A stretch of 64,000 bases of DNA from Megalopta genalis (taxonomy: Eukaryota > Arthropoda > Insecta > Hymenoptera > Halictidae): contig NW_027476096.1 of assembly GCF_051020955.1 (NCBI RefSeq), forward strand, positions 2,876,218 to 2,940,217, written 5' to 3'. The notes below the pieces were generated by a model that was given only the letters and a program-made list of their open reading frames with translations, ran no database searches and had not been told where the DNA came from. Each line of letters begins with the position of its first letter. Position 1 is the stretch's first letter. Shown one piece after another: positions 26,241-41,600 of the stretch. A program made the translations under genes and the position numbers.

Positions 26241-29200
26241 TACATGATTTAGCATCAATAGTATGCGAAACACACGAGTTAGCTTCAAATCCTTGCGATA
26301 GACATGATTTAGCTTCAAATCAATGCGAAGTAGAAGGCATAGCTTCAAATCCATGGGAATAAAATGGTTTATCTTCAAATACTTGTGGTATGCATGACTT
26401 ATCTTCAACTGCATGCGAAACAAACGAGTTAGCTTCAAATCCATGCGAAACATATGATTTAACATCAAATCAATGCGAAGCAGAAGGCTGATGTTCGAAT
26501 CCATGCGAAACAAATGGTTTAGCTTCAAATACTTGTGATATACATGATTTAGCATCAACTGCATGCGAAACAAACGAGTTAGCTTCAAATCCTTGCGAAA
26601 CACATGATTATCTTCAAATCAATGCGAAGTAGAAGGCTTAGCTTCAAATCCATGCGAAAAACATGATTTAGCTTCAAATCGATGCGAAGTAGAAGGCTTA
26701 TCTACGAATCGATGCGAAACAAATGGTTTAGCTGCAAATACTTGTGATATACATGATTCAGCATCAACTGCATGCGAAACAAACGAGTTAGCTTCAAATC
26801 CATGCGAAACACATGATTTAGCTTCAAATCAATGCGAAGTAGAAGGGTTATCTTCGAATCCAAGCGAAACAAATGATTTAGCTTCAAACACTTGTGATAT
26901 ACATGATTTAGCTTCAACTGCATGCGAAACAAACGAGTTAGCTTCAAATCCATGCGCAACACATGATTTAGCTTCAAATCAATGCGAAGTAGAAGGGTTA
27001 TCTTTGAATCCATGCGAAACAAATGGTTTAGCTTCAAACACTTGTGTTATACATGATTTAGCTTCAACTGCATGCGAAACAACGAGTTAGCTTTAAATCC
27101 ATGCGAAACACATGATTTAAATTCAAATCAATGCGAACTAGAAGGGTTATCATCAAATCCGTTCGAATCAAATGGTTTTGCTTCAAATACTTGTGATATA
27201 CTTGATTTAGCTTCAACAGCATGCGAAACAAACGAGTTATCTTCAAATCCATGCGAAGCATATGATTTAACATCACATCAATGCGAAGCAGAAGGCTGAT
27301 GTTCGAATCCATGCGAAACAAATGGTTTAGCTTCAAACACTTCTGATATACATGACTTAGCTTCAACTGCATGCGAAACAACGATTTAGCTTTAAATCCA
27401 TGCGAAACACGTGATTTAGCTCCAAATCAATGCGAAGTAGAAGGCATAGCTTCAAATCCATGGGAATCAAATGGTTTATCTTCAAATACTTGTGATATGC
27501 ATTACTTATCTTCAACTGCATGCAAAACAAACGAGTTAGCTTCAAATCCATGCGAAACACATGATTATCTTCAAATCAATGCGAAGGAGAGGGGTGATCT
27601 TCGAATCCATGCTAATCAAATGGTTTAGCTTCAAACACTTGTGATATACATGATTTAGCTTCAGCTGCTTGCGAAACAACGAGTTAGCTTTAAATCCTTG
27701 CGAAACACATGATTTAACTCCAAATCAATGCGAAGTACAAGGCTTTGCTTCAAATCCATGCGAAACACATGATTTAGCTTCAAATCAATGCGAAGTAGAA
27801 GGGTTATCTTCGAATCCATGCGAAACAAATGATTTAGCTTCAAACACTTGTGATATACATGATTTAGCTGCAACTGCATGCGAAACAAACGAGTTAGCTT
27901 CAAATCCATGCGCAACACATGATTTAGCTTCAAATCAATGCGAAGTAGAAGGGTTATCTTTGAATCCATGCGAAACAAATGGTTTAGCTTCAAACACTTT
28001 TGTTATACATGATTTAGCTTCAACTGCATGCGAAACAACGAGTTAGCTTTAAATCCATGCGAAACACATGATTTAGCTCCAAATCAATGCGAAGTAGAAG
28101 GCATAGCTTCAAATCCATGGGAATAAAATGGTTTATCTTCAAATACTTGTGGTATGCATGACTTATCTTCAACTGCATGCGAAACAAACGAGTTAGCTTC
28201 AAATCCATGCGAAACATATGATTTAACATCAAATCAATGCGAAGTAGAAGGCATAGCTTCAAATCCATGGGAATAAAATGGTTTAGCTTCAAATATTTGT
28301 GATATACATGATTTAGCTTCAACTGCATGCGAAACAAACGAGTTAGCTTCAAATCCATGCGCAACACATGATTTAGCTTCAAATCAATGCGAAGTAGAAG
28401 GGTTATCTTTGAATCCATGCGAAACAAATGGTTTAGGTTCAAACAATTGTGATATACATGATTCAGCTTCAACAGCATGCGAAACAAACGAGTTAGCTGC
28501 AAAAACCATGCGAAACACATGATTTAGCTTCAAATTGACGCGAAGTAGAAGGCTTATCTACGAATCCATGCAAAACAAATGGTTTAGCTGCAAATACTTG
28601 TGATATACATGATTCAGCATCAACTGCATGCGAAACAAACAAGTTAGCTTCAAATCCATGCGAAACACATGATTTAACTCCAAATCAATGCGAAGTAGAA
28701 GGCTTTGCTTCAAATCCATGCGTAAAACATGATTTAGCTTAAAATCAATGCGAAGTAGAAGGGTTATCTTCGAATTCATGCGAAACAAATGATTTAGCTT
28801 GAAACACTTGTGATATACATGATTTAGCTTCAACAGCATGCGAAACAATCGAGTTAGCTTCAAATCCATGCGAAATACATGATTTAGTTTCAAATCAATG
28901 CGAAGAAGAATGCATAGCTTCAAATCCATGGGAATCAAATGGTTTATCTTCAAATACTTGTGATATGCATTACTTATCTTCAACTGCATGCGAAACAAAC
29001 GAGTTAGCTTCAAAAACATGCGAAACACATGATTATCTTCAAATCAATGCGAAGAAGAGGGGTGATCTTCGAATCCATGCTAATCAAATGGTTTAGCTTC
29101 AAACACTTGTGATATACATGATTTAGCTTCAACTGCTTGCGAAACAACGAGTCAGCTTTAAATCCATGCGAAACACATGATTTAACTCCAAATCATTGTG

Positions 29201-29724
29201 AAGTAGAAGGCTTTGCTTCAAATCCATGCGAAACACATGATTTAGCTTCAAATCAATGCGAAGTAGAAGGGTTATCTTCGAATCCATGCGAAACAAATCA
29301 TTTAGCTTCAAACACTTGTAATATACATGATTTAGCTTCAACTGCATGCGAAACAAACGAGTTAGCTTCAAATCCATGCGAAACACATGATTATCTTCAA
29401 ATCAATGCGAAGAAGGGTGGTGATCTTCGAATCCATGCTAATCAAATGGTTCATATTCAAATACTTGTGATATACATGATTTAGCTTCAACAGCAAGCGA
29501 AACAAAGGAGTTAGCTTCAAATCCATGCGAAACACATGATTTAGCTCCAAATCAATGCGAAGTAGAAGGCATAGCTTCAAATCCATGGGAATCAAATGGT
29601 TTAGCTTCAAATACTTGTGATATACATGATTTAGCATCAACAGCATGCGAAACAAACGAGTTAGCTTCAAATCCAAGCGAAGCATATGATTTCGTTTCAA
29701 ATCAATGCGAAGTAGAAGGCTGAT
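26241..29724 (+). repeat. Family III, leading part with mixed units
   Basis: From here rightward the C monomer usually begins TTATCTTCGAAT and D reads TTAGCTTCAAACACTTG. Several frame-shifting variants become common: an E monomer that has lost one base (ATGCGAAACAACGAG) near 27,072, 27,669, 28,026 and 29,137; an A-to-B junction with one T missing (CATGATTATCTTC); and AAAACCATGCG with one base gained near 28,503. Blocks near 27,669-28,000 and 29,137-29,480 are close relatives of each other and of 38,036, 41,392, 56,394, 58,255 and 62,149. No single large period is obvious in this part. Confidence 0.75.
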
Positions 29725-30712
29725 CTCCGATCCACGCGAAACAGATTGTATAGATTCAAATACTTGTGATATACATGATTTAGCATCAACAGCATGCGAA
29801 ACAAACGAGTTAGCTTCAAATCCATGCGCAACACATGATTTAGCTTCAAATCAATGCGAAGTAGAAGGGTTATCTTTGAATCCATGCGAAACAAATGGTT
29901 TAGCTTCAAACACTTGTGTTATACATGATTTAGCTTCAACTGCATGCGAAACAACGAGTTAGCTTTAAATCCATGCGAAACACATGATTTCGCTCCAAAT
30001 AAATGCGAAGTGGAAGAATCATCTTTGAATCAATGCGAAACAAATTGTTTAGCTTCAAATACTTGTGATATACATGATTTAGCTTCAAATCAATGCGAAG
30101 TAGAAGGGTTATCTTCGAATCCACGCGAAACAAATGATTTAGCTTCAAACACTTGTGATATACATGATTTAGCTTCAACTGCATGCGAAACAAACGAGTT
30201 AGCTTCAAATCCATGCGAAACACATGATTTAGATTCAAATCAATGCGAAGTAAAAGGGTTATCTTCGAATCCAAGCGAAACAAATGATTTAGCTTCAAAC
30301 ACTTGTGATATACATGATTTAGCTTCAACTGCATGCGAAACAAACGAGTTAGCTTCAAATCCATGCGAAACACATGATTTAGCTTCAAATCAGTGCGAAG
30401 AAGAGGGGTGATCTTCGAATCCATGCTAATCAAATGGTTCATATTCAAATACTTGTGATATACATGATTTAGCTTCAACAGCAAGCGAAACAAAGGAGTT
30501 AGCTTCAAATCCATGCGAAACACATGATTTAGCTCCAAATCAATGCGAAGTAGAAGGCATAGCATCAAATCCATGGGAATCAAATGGTTTAGCTTCAAAT
30601 ACTTGTGATATACATGATTTAGCATCAACAGCATGCGAAACAAACGAGTTAGCTTCAAATCCAAGCGAAGCATATGATTTCGTTTCAAATCAATGCGAAG
30701 TAGAAGGCTGAT
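29725..30712 (+). repeat. Short interval (988 bp) between two family III landmarks
   Basis: I use the rare variant CTCCGATCCACGCG, a B-to-C junction with one A lost, as a landmark for family III. It starts at 29725 and next at 30713. The 988-bp interval holds A-B-C-D-E units with the E deletion near 29,945 and variants such as GATTTCGCTCC and GAAGAATCATC. Part of it, about 29,480-29,720, recurs at 30,460-30,700. Confidence 0.75.
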
Positions 30713-33700
30713 CTCCGATCCACGCGAAACAGATTGTATAGATTCAAATACTTGTGATATACATGATTTAGCTTCAACAGCATGCGAAACAAACGTGTTA
30801 GCTTCAAATCCATGCGAAACACATGATTTAGCTTCAATTTGAAGCGAAGTAGAAGGCTTAGCTTCAAATCCATGCCAATCAAACGGTTTAGCTTCAAATA
30901 CTTGTGATATACATGGTTCAGCTTCAAGTGCATGAGAAATTACCGAGTTAGCTTCAAATCCATGCGAAACACATGACTTAGGTCCGAATCAGTGCGAACC
31001 AGAAGGCTGATGTTCGAATCCATGCGAAACAAAGGTTTTGCTTCAAATACTTGTGATATACATGATTTAACTTCAACTGCATGCGAAACAAACTAGTTAG
31101 TTTCAAATCCATGCGAAACACATGATTTACCTTCAAATCAATGCGAAGTAGAACGATTATCTTCGAATCCATGCAAAACAAATGATTTAGCTTCAAACAA
31201 ATTGTGATATACATTATTTATCTTCAACTGCATGCGAAACAAACAAGCTAGCCTCAAATCCAAGCGAAACACATGATTTATCTTCGAATCAATGCGAGGT
31301 AGAAGGCTTAGCTTCAATTCCATGCGAATCAAACGATTTAGCTTCAAATACTTGTGATATACATGATTTAGCTTCAACTGCATGCGAAACAAACGAGTTA
31401 GCTTCAAATCCATGCGCAACACATGAATTAGCTTCAAATCAATGCGAAGTAGAAGGGTTATCTTTGAATCCATGCGAAACAAATGGTTTAGCTTCAAACA
31501 CTTGTGTTATACATGATTTAGCTTCAACTGCATGCGAAACAACGAGTTAGCTTTAAACCCATGCGAAACACATGATTCAACTCCAAATCAATGCGAAGTA
31601 GAAGGCTTTGCTTTAAATCCATGCGAAACACATGATTTAGCTTCAAACCAATGCGAAGTAGAAGGGTTATCTTCGAATCCATGCGAAACAAATGGTTTAG
31701 CTTCAAACACTTGTGATATACATGATTTAGCTTCAACAGCATGCGAAACAAACGTGTTAGCTTCAAATCCATGCGAAACACATGATTTAGCTTCAATTTA
31801 ATGCGAAGTAGAAGGCTTAGCTTCAAATCCATGCCAATCAAACGGTTTAGCTTCAAATACTTGTGATATACATGGTTCAGCTTCAAATGCATGCGAAATA
31901 AACGAGTTGGCTTCAAATCCATGCGAAACACATGATTTAGGTCCAAATCAATGCGAAGCAGAAGGCTGATGTTCGAATCCATGCGAAACAAAGGTTTTGC
32001 TTCAAATACTTGTGATATACATGATTTAGCTTCAACTGCATGCGAAACAGACGAGTTAGCTTCAAATCCATGCGAAACACATGATTTAGCTTCAAATCAA
32101 TGCGAAGTAGAACGATTATCTTCGAATCCATGCAAAACAAATGGTTTAGCTTCAAACACTTGTGATATACATGATTTAGATTCAGCTGCATGCGAAACAA
32201 ACTAGTTAGTTTCAAATCCATGCGAAACACATGATTTAGCTTCAAATCAATGCGAAGTAGAAGGATTATCTTCGAATCCATGCAAAACAAATGATTTAGC
32301 ATCAAACAAATTGTGATATACAGGATTTAGCTTCAACTGCATGCGAAACAAACAAGCTAGCCTCAAATCCAAGCGAAACACATGATTTATCTTCAAATCA
32401 ATGCGAAGTAGAAGGCATAGCTTCAAATCCATGGGAATAAAATGGTTTAGCTTCAAATACTTGTGATATACATGATTTAGCTTCAAATCAATGCTAAGTA
32501 GAAGGGTTATATTCGAATCCATGCGAAACAAATGATTTAGCTTCAAACACTTGTGATATACATGATTTAGCTTCAACTGCATGCAAAACGAACGAGTTAG
32601 CTTTAAATCCATGCGAAACACATGATTTCGCTCCAAATAAATGCGAAGTGGAAGAATGATCTTTGAATCAATGCGAAACAAATGGTTTAGCTTCAAATAC
32701 TTGTGATATACATGATTTAGATTCAAATCAATGCGAAGTAGAAGGATTATCTTTGAATCCATGCGAAACAAAGGGTTTAGTTTCAAACACTTGTGATACA
32801 CATGATTTAGCTTCAACTGCATGCAAAACATACGAGTTAGCTTTAAATCCATGCGAAACACATGATTTCGCTCCAAATAAATGCGAAGTGGAAGAATCAT
32901 CTTTGAATCAATGCGAAACAAATGGTTTAGCTTCAAATACTTGTGATATACATGATTTAGCTTCAAATCAATGCGAAGTAGAAGGGTTATCTTCGAATCC
33001 ATGCGAAACAAATGATTTAGCTTCAAACACTTGTGATATACATGATTTAGCTTCAACTGCATGCGAAACAAACGAGGTAGCTTCAAATCCATGCGAAACA
33101 CATGATTTAGCTTCAAACCAATGCGAAGAAGAAGGATTATCTTCGAATCCATGCGAAACAAATGGTTTAGCTTCAAACACTTGTGATAGACATGATTTAG
33201 CTTCAACAGCATGCGAAACAAACGAGTTAGCTTCAAAAACCATGCGAAACACATGATTTAGCTTCAAATCGACGCGAAGTAGAAGGCTTATCTACGAATC
33301 CATGCGAAACAAATGGTTTAGCTTCAAACACTTGTGATATACATGATTTAGCTTCAACTGCATGCGAAACAACGATTTAGCTTTAAATCCACGCGAAACA
33401 CATGATTTAACTCCAAATCAATGCGAAGTAGAAGGCTTTGCTTCAAATCCATGCGAAAAACATGATTTAGCTTAAAATCAATGCGAAGTAGAAGGGTTAT
33501 CTTCGAATTCATGCGAAACAAGTGATTTAGCTTGAAACACTTGTGATATACATGATTTAGCTTCAACAGCATGCGAAACAATCGAGTTAGCTTCAAATCC
33601 ATGCGAAATACATGATTTAGTTTCAAATCAATGCGAAGAAGAATGCATAGCTTCAAATCCATGGGAATCAAATGGTTTATCTTCAAATACTTGTGATATG

Positions 33701-34248
33701 CATTACTTATCTTCAACTGCATGCGAAACAAACGAGTTAGCTTCAAATACATGCGAAACACATGATTATCTTCAAATCAATGCGAAGAAGAGGGGTGATC
33801 TTCGAATCCATGCTAATCAAACGGTTTAGCTTCAAACACTTGTGATATACATGATTTAGCTTCAACTGGTTGCGAAACAACGAGTTAGCTTCAAATCCAT
33901 GCGAAACACATGATTTAGCTTCAAATCAGTGCGAAGAAGAGGGGTGATCTTCGAATCCATGCTAATCAAATGGTTCATATTCAAATACTTGTGATATACA
34001 TGATTTAGCTTCAACAGCAAGCGAAACAAAGGAGTTAGCTTCAAATCCATGCGAAACACACGATTTAGCTTCAAATCAGTGCGAAGAAGAGGGGTGATCT
34101 TCGAATCCATGCTAATCAAATGGTTCATATTCAAATACTTGTGATATACATGATTTAGCTTCAACAGCAAGCGAAACAAAGGAGTTAGCTCCAAATCCAA
34201 GCGAAGCATATGATTTCGTTTCAAATCAATGCGAAGTAGAAGGCTGAT
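30713..34248 (+). repeat. Family III higher-order repeat, copy A (3,536 bp)
   Basis: Runs from one CTCCGATCC landmark to the next. Copy B follows it at offset 3,536 through about 32,000; after a rearrangement the offset is 4,166 for about 32,247-33,761. Marks shared with B and C include CGAAATTACCGAG, GATTTAGGTCC or GACTTAGGTCC, ACAAAGGTTTTGC (one base lost), AACAAATTGTG (one base gained) and CAAGCTAGCCTC. Several D monomers are followed directly by B, skipping E and A (for example near 32,461-32,550), which gives local 90-bp units. Confidence 0.85.
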
Positions 34249-37200
34249 CTCCGATCCACGCGAAACAGATTGTATAGATTCAAATACTTGTGATATACAT
34301 GATTTAGCTTCAACAGCATGCGAAACAAACGTGTTAGCTTCAAATCCATGCGAAACACATGATTTAGCTTCAATTTGATGCGAAGTAGAAGGCTTAGCCT
34401 CAAATCCATGCCAATCAAACGGTTTAGCTTCAAATACTTGTGATATACATGGTTCAGCTTCAAGTGCATGAGAAATTACCGAGTTAGCTTCAAATCCATG
34501 CGAAACACATGACTTAGGTCCGAATCAGTGCGAAGCAGAAGGCTGATGTTCGAATCCATGCGAAACAAAGGTTTTGCTTCAAATACTTGTGATATACATG
34601 ATTTAACTTCAACTGCATGCGAAACAAACTAGTTAGTTTCAAATCCATGCGAAACACATGATTTACCTTCAAATCAATGCGAAGTAGAACGATTATCTTC
34701 GAATCCAAGCAAAACAAATGATTTAGCTTCAAACAAATTGTGATATACATTATTTATCTTCAACTGCATGCGAAACAAACAAGCTAGCCTCAAATCCAAG
34801 CGAAACACATGATTTATCTTCGAATCAATGCGAGGTAGAAGGCTTAGCTTCAATTCCATGCGAATCAAACGATTTAGCTTCAAATACTTGTGATATACAT
34901 GATTTAGCTTCAACTGCATGCGAAACAAACGAGTTAGCTTCAAATCCATGCGCAACACATGATTTAGCTTCAAATCAATGCGAAGTAGAAGGGTTATCTT
35001 TGAATCCATGCGAAACAAATGGTTTAGCTTCAAACACTTGTGTTATACATGATTTAGCTTCAACTGCATGCGAAACAACGAGTTAGCTTTAAACCCATGC
35101 GAAACACATGATTCAACTCCAAATCAATGCGAAGTAGAAGGCTTTGCTTTAAATCCATGCGAAACACATGATTTAGCTTCAAACCAATGCGAAGTAGAAG
35201 GGTTATCTTCGAATCCATGCGAAACAAATGGTTTAGCTTCAAACACTTGTGATATACATGATTTAGCTTCAACAGCATGCGAAACAAACGTGTTAGCTTC
35301 AAATCCATGCGAAACACATGATTTAGCTTCAATTTAATGCGAAGTAGAAGGCTTAGCTTCAAATCCATGCCAATCAAACGGTTTAGCTTCAAATACTTGT
35401 GATATACATGGTTCAGCTTCAAATGCATGCGAAATAAACGAGTTAGCTTCAAATCCATGCGAAACACATGATTTAGGTCCAAATCAATGCGAAGCAGAAG
35501 GCTGATGTTCGAATCCATGCGAAACAAAGGTTTTGCTTCAAATACTTGTGATATACATGATTTAGATTCAAATCAATGCGAAGTAGAAGTATTATCTTTG
35601 AATCCATGCGAAACAAAGGGTTTAGTTTCAAACACTTGTGATACACATGATTTAGCTTCAACTGCATGCAAAACATACGAGTTAGCTTTAAATCCATGCG
35701 AAACACATGATTTCGCTCCAAATAAATGCGAAGTGGAAGAATCATCTTTGAATCAATGCGAAACAAATGGTTTAGCTTCAAATACTTGTGATATACATGA
35801 TTTAGCTTCAAATCAATGCGAAGTAGAAGGGTTATCTTCGAATCCATGCGAAACAAATGATTTAGCTTCAAACACTTGTGATATACATGATTTAGCTTCA
35901 ACTGCATGCGAAACAAACGAGTTAGCTTCAAATCCATGCGAAACACATGATTTAGCTTCAAACCAATGCTAAGAAGAAGGATTATCTTCGAATCCATGCG
36001 AAACAAATGGTTTAGCTTCAAACACTTGTGATATACATGATTTAGCTTCAACAGCATGCGAAACAAACGTGTTAGCTTCAAATCCATGCGAAACACATGA
36101 TTTAGCTTCAATTTAATGCGAAGTAGAAGGCTTAGCTTCAAATCCATGCCAATCAAACGGTTTAGCTTCAAATACTTGTGATATACATGGTTCAGCTTCA
36201 AATGCATGCGAAATAAACGAGTTAGCTTCAAATCCATGCGAAACACATGATTTAGGTCCAAATCAATGCGAAGTAGAACGATTATCTTCGAATCCATGCA
36301 AAACAAATGGTTTAGCTTCAAACACTTGTGATATACATGATTTAGATTCAGCTGCATGCGAAACAAACTAGTTAGTTTCAAATCCATGCGAAACACATGA
36401 TTTAGCTTCAAATCAATGCGAAGTAGAAGGATTATCTTCGAATCCATGCAAAACAAATGATTTAGCATCAAACAAATTGTGATATACAGGATTTAGCTTC
36501 AACTGCATGCGAAACAAACAAGCTAGCCTCAAATCCAAGCGAAACACATGATTTATCTTCAAATCAATGCGAAGTAGAAGGCATAGCTTCAAATCCATGG
36601 GAATAAAATGGTTTAGCTTCAAATACTTGTGATATACATGATTTAGCTTCAAATCAATGCTAAGTAGAAGGGTTATATTCGAATCCATGCGAAACAAATG
36701 ATTTAGCTTCAAACACTTGTGATATACATGATTTAGCTTCAACTGCATGCAAAACGAACGAGTTAGCTTTAAATCCATGCGAAACACATGATTTCGCTCC
36801 AAATAAATGCGAAGTGGAAGAATGATCTTTGAATCAATGCGAAACAAATGGTTTAGCTTCAAATACTTGTGATATACATGATTTAGATTCAAATCAATGC
36901 GAAGTAGAAGGATTATCTTTGAATCCATGCGAAACAAAGGGTTTAGTTTCAAACACTTGTGATACACATGATTTAGCTTCAACTGCATGCAAAACATACG
37001 AGTTAGCTTTAAATCCATGCGAAACACATGATTTCGCTCCAAATAAATGCGAAGTGGAAGAATCATCTTTGAATCAATGCGAAACAAATGGTTTAGCTTC
37101 AAATACTTGTGATATACATGATTTAGCTTCAAATCAATGCGAAGTAGAAGGGTTATCTTCGAATCCATGCGAAACAAATGATTTAGCTTCAAACACTTGT

Positions 37201-38624
37201 GATATACATGATTTAGCTTCAACTGCATGCGAAACAAACGAGTTAGCTTCAAATCCATGCGAAACACATGATTTAGCTTCAAACCAATGCGAAGAAGAAG
37301 GATTATCTTCGAATCCATGCGAAACAAATGGTTTAGCTTCAAACACTTGTGATAGACATGATTTAGCTTCAACAGCATGCGAAACAAACGAGTTAGCTTC
37401 AAAAACCATGCGAAACACATGATTTAGCTTCAAATCGACGCGAAGTAGAAGGCTTATCTACGAATCCATGCGAAGCAAATGGTTTAGCTTCAAACACTTG
37501 TGATATACATGATTTAGCTTCAACTGCATGCGAAACAACGATTTAGCTTTAAATCCACGCGAAACACATGATTTAACTCCAAATCAATGCGAAGTAGAAG
37601 GCTTTGCTTCAAATCCATGCGAAAAACATGATTTAGCTTAAAATCAATGCGAAGTAGAAGGGTTATCTTCGAATTCATGCGAAACAAATGATTTAGCTTG
37701 AAACACTTGTGATATACATGATTTAGCTTCAACAGCATGCGAAACAATCGAGTTAGCTTCAAATCCATGCGAAATACATGATTTAGTTTCAAATCAATGC
37801 GAAAAAGAATGCATAGCTTCAAATCCATGGGAATCAAATGGTTTATCTTCAAATACTTGTGATATGCATTACTTATCTTCAACTGCATGCGAAACAAACG
37901 AGTTAGCTTCAAATACATGCGAAACACATGATTATCTTCAAATCAATGCGAAGAAGAGGGGTGATCTTCGAATCCATGCTAATCAAACGGTTTAGCTTCA
38001 AACACTTGTGATATACATGATTTAGCTTCAACTGGTTGCGAAACAACGAGTTAGCTTTAAATCCATGCGAAACACATGATTTAACTCCAAATCATTGCGA
38101 AGTAGAAGGCTTTGCTTCAAATCCATGCGAAACACATGATTTAGATTCAAATCAATGCGAAGTAAAAGGGTTATCTTCGAATCCAAGCGAAACAAATGAT
38201 TTAGCTTCAAACACTTGTGATATACATGATTTAGCTTCAACTGCATGCGAAACAAACGAGTTAGCTTCAAATCCATGCGAAACACATGATTTAGCTTCAA
38301 ATCAGTGCGAAGAAGAGGGGTGATCTTCGAATCCATGCTAATCAAATGGTTCATATTCAAATACTTGTGATATACATGATTTAGCTTCAACAGCAAGCGA
38401 AACAAAGGAGTTAGCTTCAAATCCATGCGAAACACATGATTTAGCTCCAAATCAATGCGAAGTAGAAGGCATAGCATCAAATCCATGGGAATCAAATGGT
38501 TTAGCTTCAAATACTTGTGATATACATGATTTAGCATCAACAGCATGCGAAACAAACGAGTTAGCTTCAAATCCAAGCGAAGCATATGATTTCGTTTCAA
38601 ATCAATGCGAAGTAGAAGGCTGAT
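34249..38624 (+). repeat. Family III higher-order repeat, copy B (4,376 bp)
   Basis: It is 840 bp longer than copy A, exactly 28 monomers. The extra length lies mainly between about 35,560 and 36,410, where blocks otherwise found once are repeated (for example 36,062-36,260 resembles 35,280-35,480). The remainder matches copies A and C closely, including all the one-base indels listed for copy A. Copy C follows at offset 4,376. Confidence 0.85.
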
Positions 38625-41600
38625 CTCCGATCCACGCGAAACAGATTGTATAGATTCAAATACTTGTGATATACATGATTTAGCTTCAACAGCATGCGAA
38701 ACAAACGTGTTAGCTTCAAATCCATGCGAAACACATGATTTAGCTTCAATTTGAAGCGAAGTAGAAGGCTTAGCTTCAAATCCATGCCAATCAAACGGTT
38801 TAGCTTCAAATACTTGTGATATACATGGTTCAGCTTCAAGTGCATGAGAAATTACCGAGTTAGCTTCAAATCCATGCGAAACACATGACTTAGGTCCGAA
38901 TCAGTGCGAACCAGAAGGCTGATGTTCGAATCCATGCGAAACAAAGGTTTTGCTTCAAATACTTGTGATATACATGATTTAACTTCAACTGCATGCGAAA
39001 CAAACTAGCTAGTTTCAAATCCATGCGAAACACATGATTTACCTTCAAATCAATGCGAAGTAGAACGATTATCTTCGAATCCATGCAAAACAAATGATTT
39101 AGCTTCAAACAAATTGTGATATACATTATTTATCTTCAACTGCATGCGAAACAAACAAGCTAGCCTCAAATCCAAGCGAAACACATGATTTATCTTCGAA
39201 TCAATGCGAGGTAGAAGGCTTAGCTTCAATTCCATGCGAATCAAACGATTTAGCTTCAAATACTTGTGATATACATGATTTAGCTTCAACTGCATGCGAA
39301 ACAAACGAGTTAGCTTCAAATCCATGCGCAACACATGAATTAGCTTCAAATCAATGCGAAGTAGAAGGGTTATCTTTGAATCCATGCGAAACAAATGGTT
39401 TAGCTTCAAACACTTGTGTTATACATGATTTAGCTTCAACTGCATGCGAAACAACGAGTTAGCTTTAAACCCATGCGAAACACATGATTCAACTCCAAAT
39501 CAATGCGAAGTAGAAGGCTTTGCTTTAAATCCATGCGAAACACATGATTTAGCTTCAAACCAATGCGAAGTAGAAGGGTTATCTTCGAATCCATGCGAAA
39601 CAAATGGTTTAGCTTCAAACACTTGTGATATACATGATTTAGCTTCAACAGCATGCGAAACAAACGTGTTAGCTTCAAATCCATGCGAAACACATGATTT
39701 AGCTTCAATTTAATGCGAAGTAGAAGGCTTAGCTTCAAATCCATGCCAATCAAACGGTTTAGCTTCAAATACTTGTGATATTCATGGTTCAGCTTCAAAT
39801 GCATGCGAAATAAACGAGTTAGCTTCAAATCTATGCGAAACACATGATTTAGGTCCAAATCAATGCGAAGCAGAAGGCTGATGTTCGAATCCATGCGAAA
39901 CAAAGGTTTTGCTTCAAATACTTGTGATATACATGATTTAGCTTCAACTGCATGCGAAACAGACGAGTTAGCTTCAAATCCATGCGAAACACATGATTTA
40001 GCTTCAAATCAATGCGAAGTAGAACGATTATCTTCGAATCCATGCAAAACAAATGGTTTAGCTTCAAACACTTGTAATATACATGATTTAGATTCAGCTG
40101 CATGCGAAACAAACTAGTTAGTTTCAAATCCATGCGAAACACATGATTTAGCTTCAAATCAATGCAAAGTAGAAGGATTATCTTCGAATCCATGCAAAAC
40201 AAATGATTTAGCATCAAACAAATTGTGATATACAGGATTTAGCTTCAACTGCATGCGAAACAAACAAGCTAGCCTCAAATCCAAGCGAAACACATGATTT
40301 ATCTTCAAATCAATGCGAAGTAGAAGGCATAGCTTCAAATCCATGGGAATAAAATGGTTTAGCTTCAAATACTTGTGATATACATGATTTAGCTTCAAAT
40401 CAATGCTAAGTAGAAGGGTTATATTCGAATCCATGCGAAACAAATGATTTAGCTTCAAACACTTGTGATATACATGATTTAGCTTCAACTGCATGCAAAA
40501 CGAACGAGTTAGCTTTAAATCCATGCGAAACACATGATTTCGCTCCAAATAAATGCGAAGTGGAAGAATGATCTTTGAATCAATGCGAAACAAATGGTTT
40601 AGCTTCAAATACTTGTGATATACATGATTTAGCTTCAAACCAATGCGAAGAAGAAGGATTATCTTCGAATCCATGCGAAACAAATGGTTTAGCTTCAAAC
40701 ACTTGTGATAGACATGATTTAGCTTCAACAGCATGCGAAACAAACGAGTTAGCTTCAAAAACCATGCGAAACACATGATTTAGCTTCAAATCGACGCGAA
40801 GTAGAAGGCTTATCTACGAATCCATGCGAAACAAATGGTTTAGCTTCAAACACTTGTGATATACATGATTTAGCTTCAACTGCATGCGAAACAACGATTT
40901 AGCTTTAAATCCACGCGAAACACATGATTTAACTCCAAATCAATGCGAAGTAGAAGGCTTTGCTTCAAATCCATGCGAAAAACATGATTTAGCTTCAAAT
41001 CAATGCGAAGTAGAAGGGTTATCTTCGAATTCATACGAAACAAATGATTTAGCTTCAAACACTTGTGATATACATGATTTAGCTTCAACAGCATGCGAAA
41101 CAATCGAGTTAGCTTCAAATCCATGCGAAATACATGATTTAGTTTCAAATCAATGCGAAGAAGAATGCATAGCTTCAAAACCATGGGAATCAAATGGTTT
41201 ATCTTCAAATACTTGTGATATGCATTACTTATCTTCAACTGCATGCGAAACAAACGAGTCAGCTTCAAATACATGCCAAACACATGATTATCTTCAAATC
41301 AATGCGAAGAAGAGGGGTGATCTTCGAATCCATGCTAATCAAATGGTTTAGCTTCAAACACTTGTGATATACATGATTTAGCTTCAACTGCTTGCGAAAC
41401 AACGAGTTAGCTTTAAATCCATGCGAAACACATGATTTAACTCCAAATCATTGCGAAGTAGAAGGCTTTGATTCAAATCCATGCGAAACACATGATTTAG
41501 CTTCAAATCAATGCGAAGTAGAAGGGTTATCTTCGAATCCATGCGAAACAAATGATTTAGCTTCAAACACTTGTGATATACATGATTTAGCTTCAACTGC

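Noticed and set aside
29998..30003. Polyadenylation signal AATAAA
   Set aside because: It arises wherever AATCAATGCG becomes AATAAATGCG or GGAATCAAAT becomes GGAATAAAAT, recurs in many copies, and has no gene to end.
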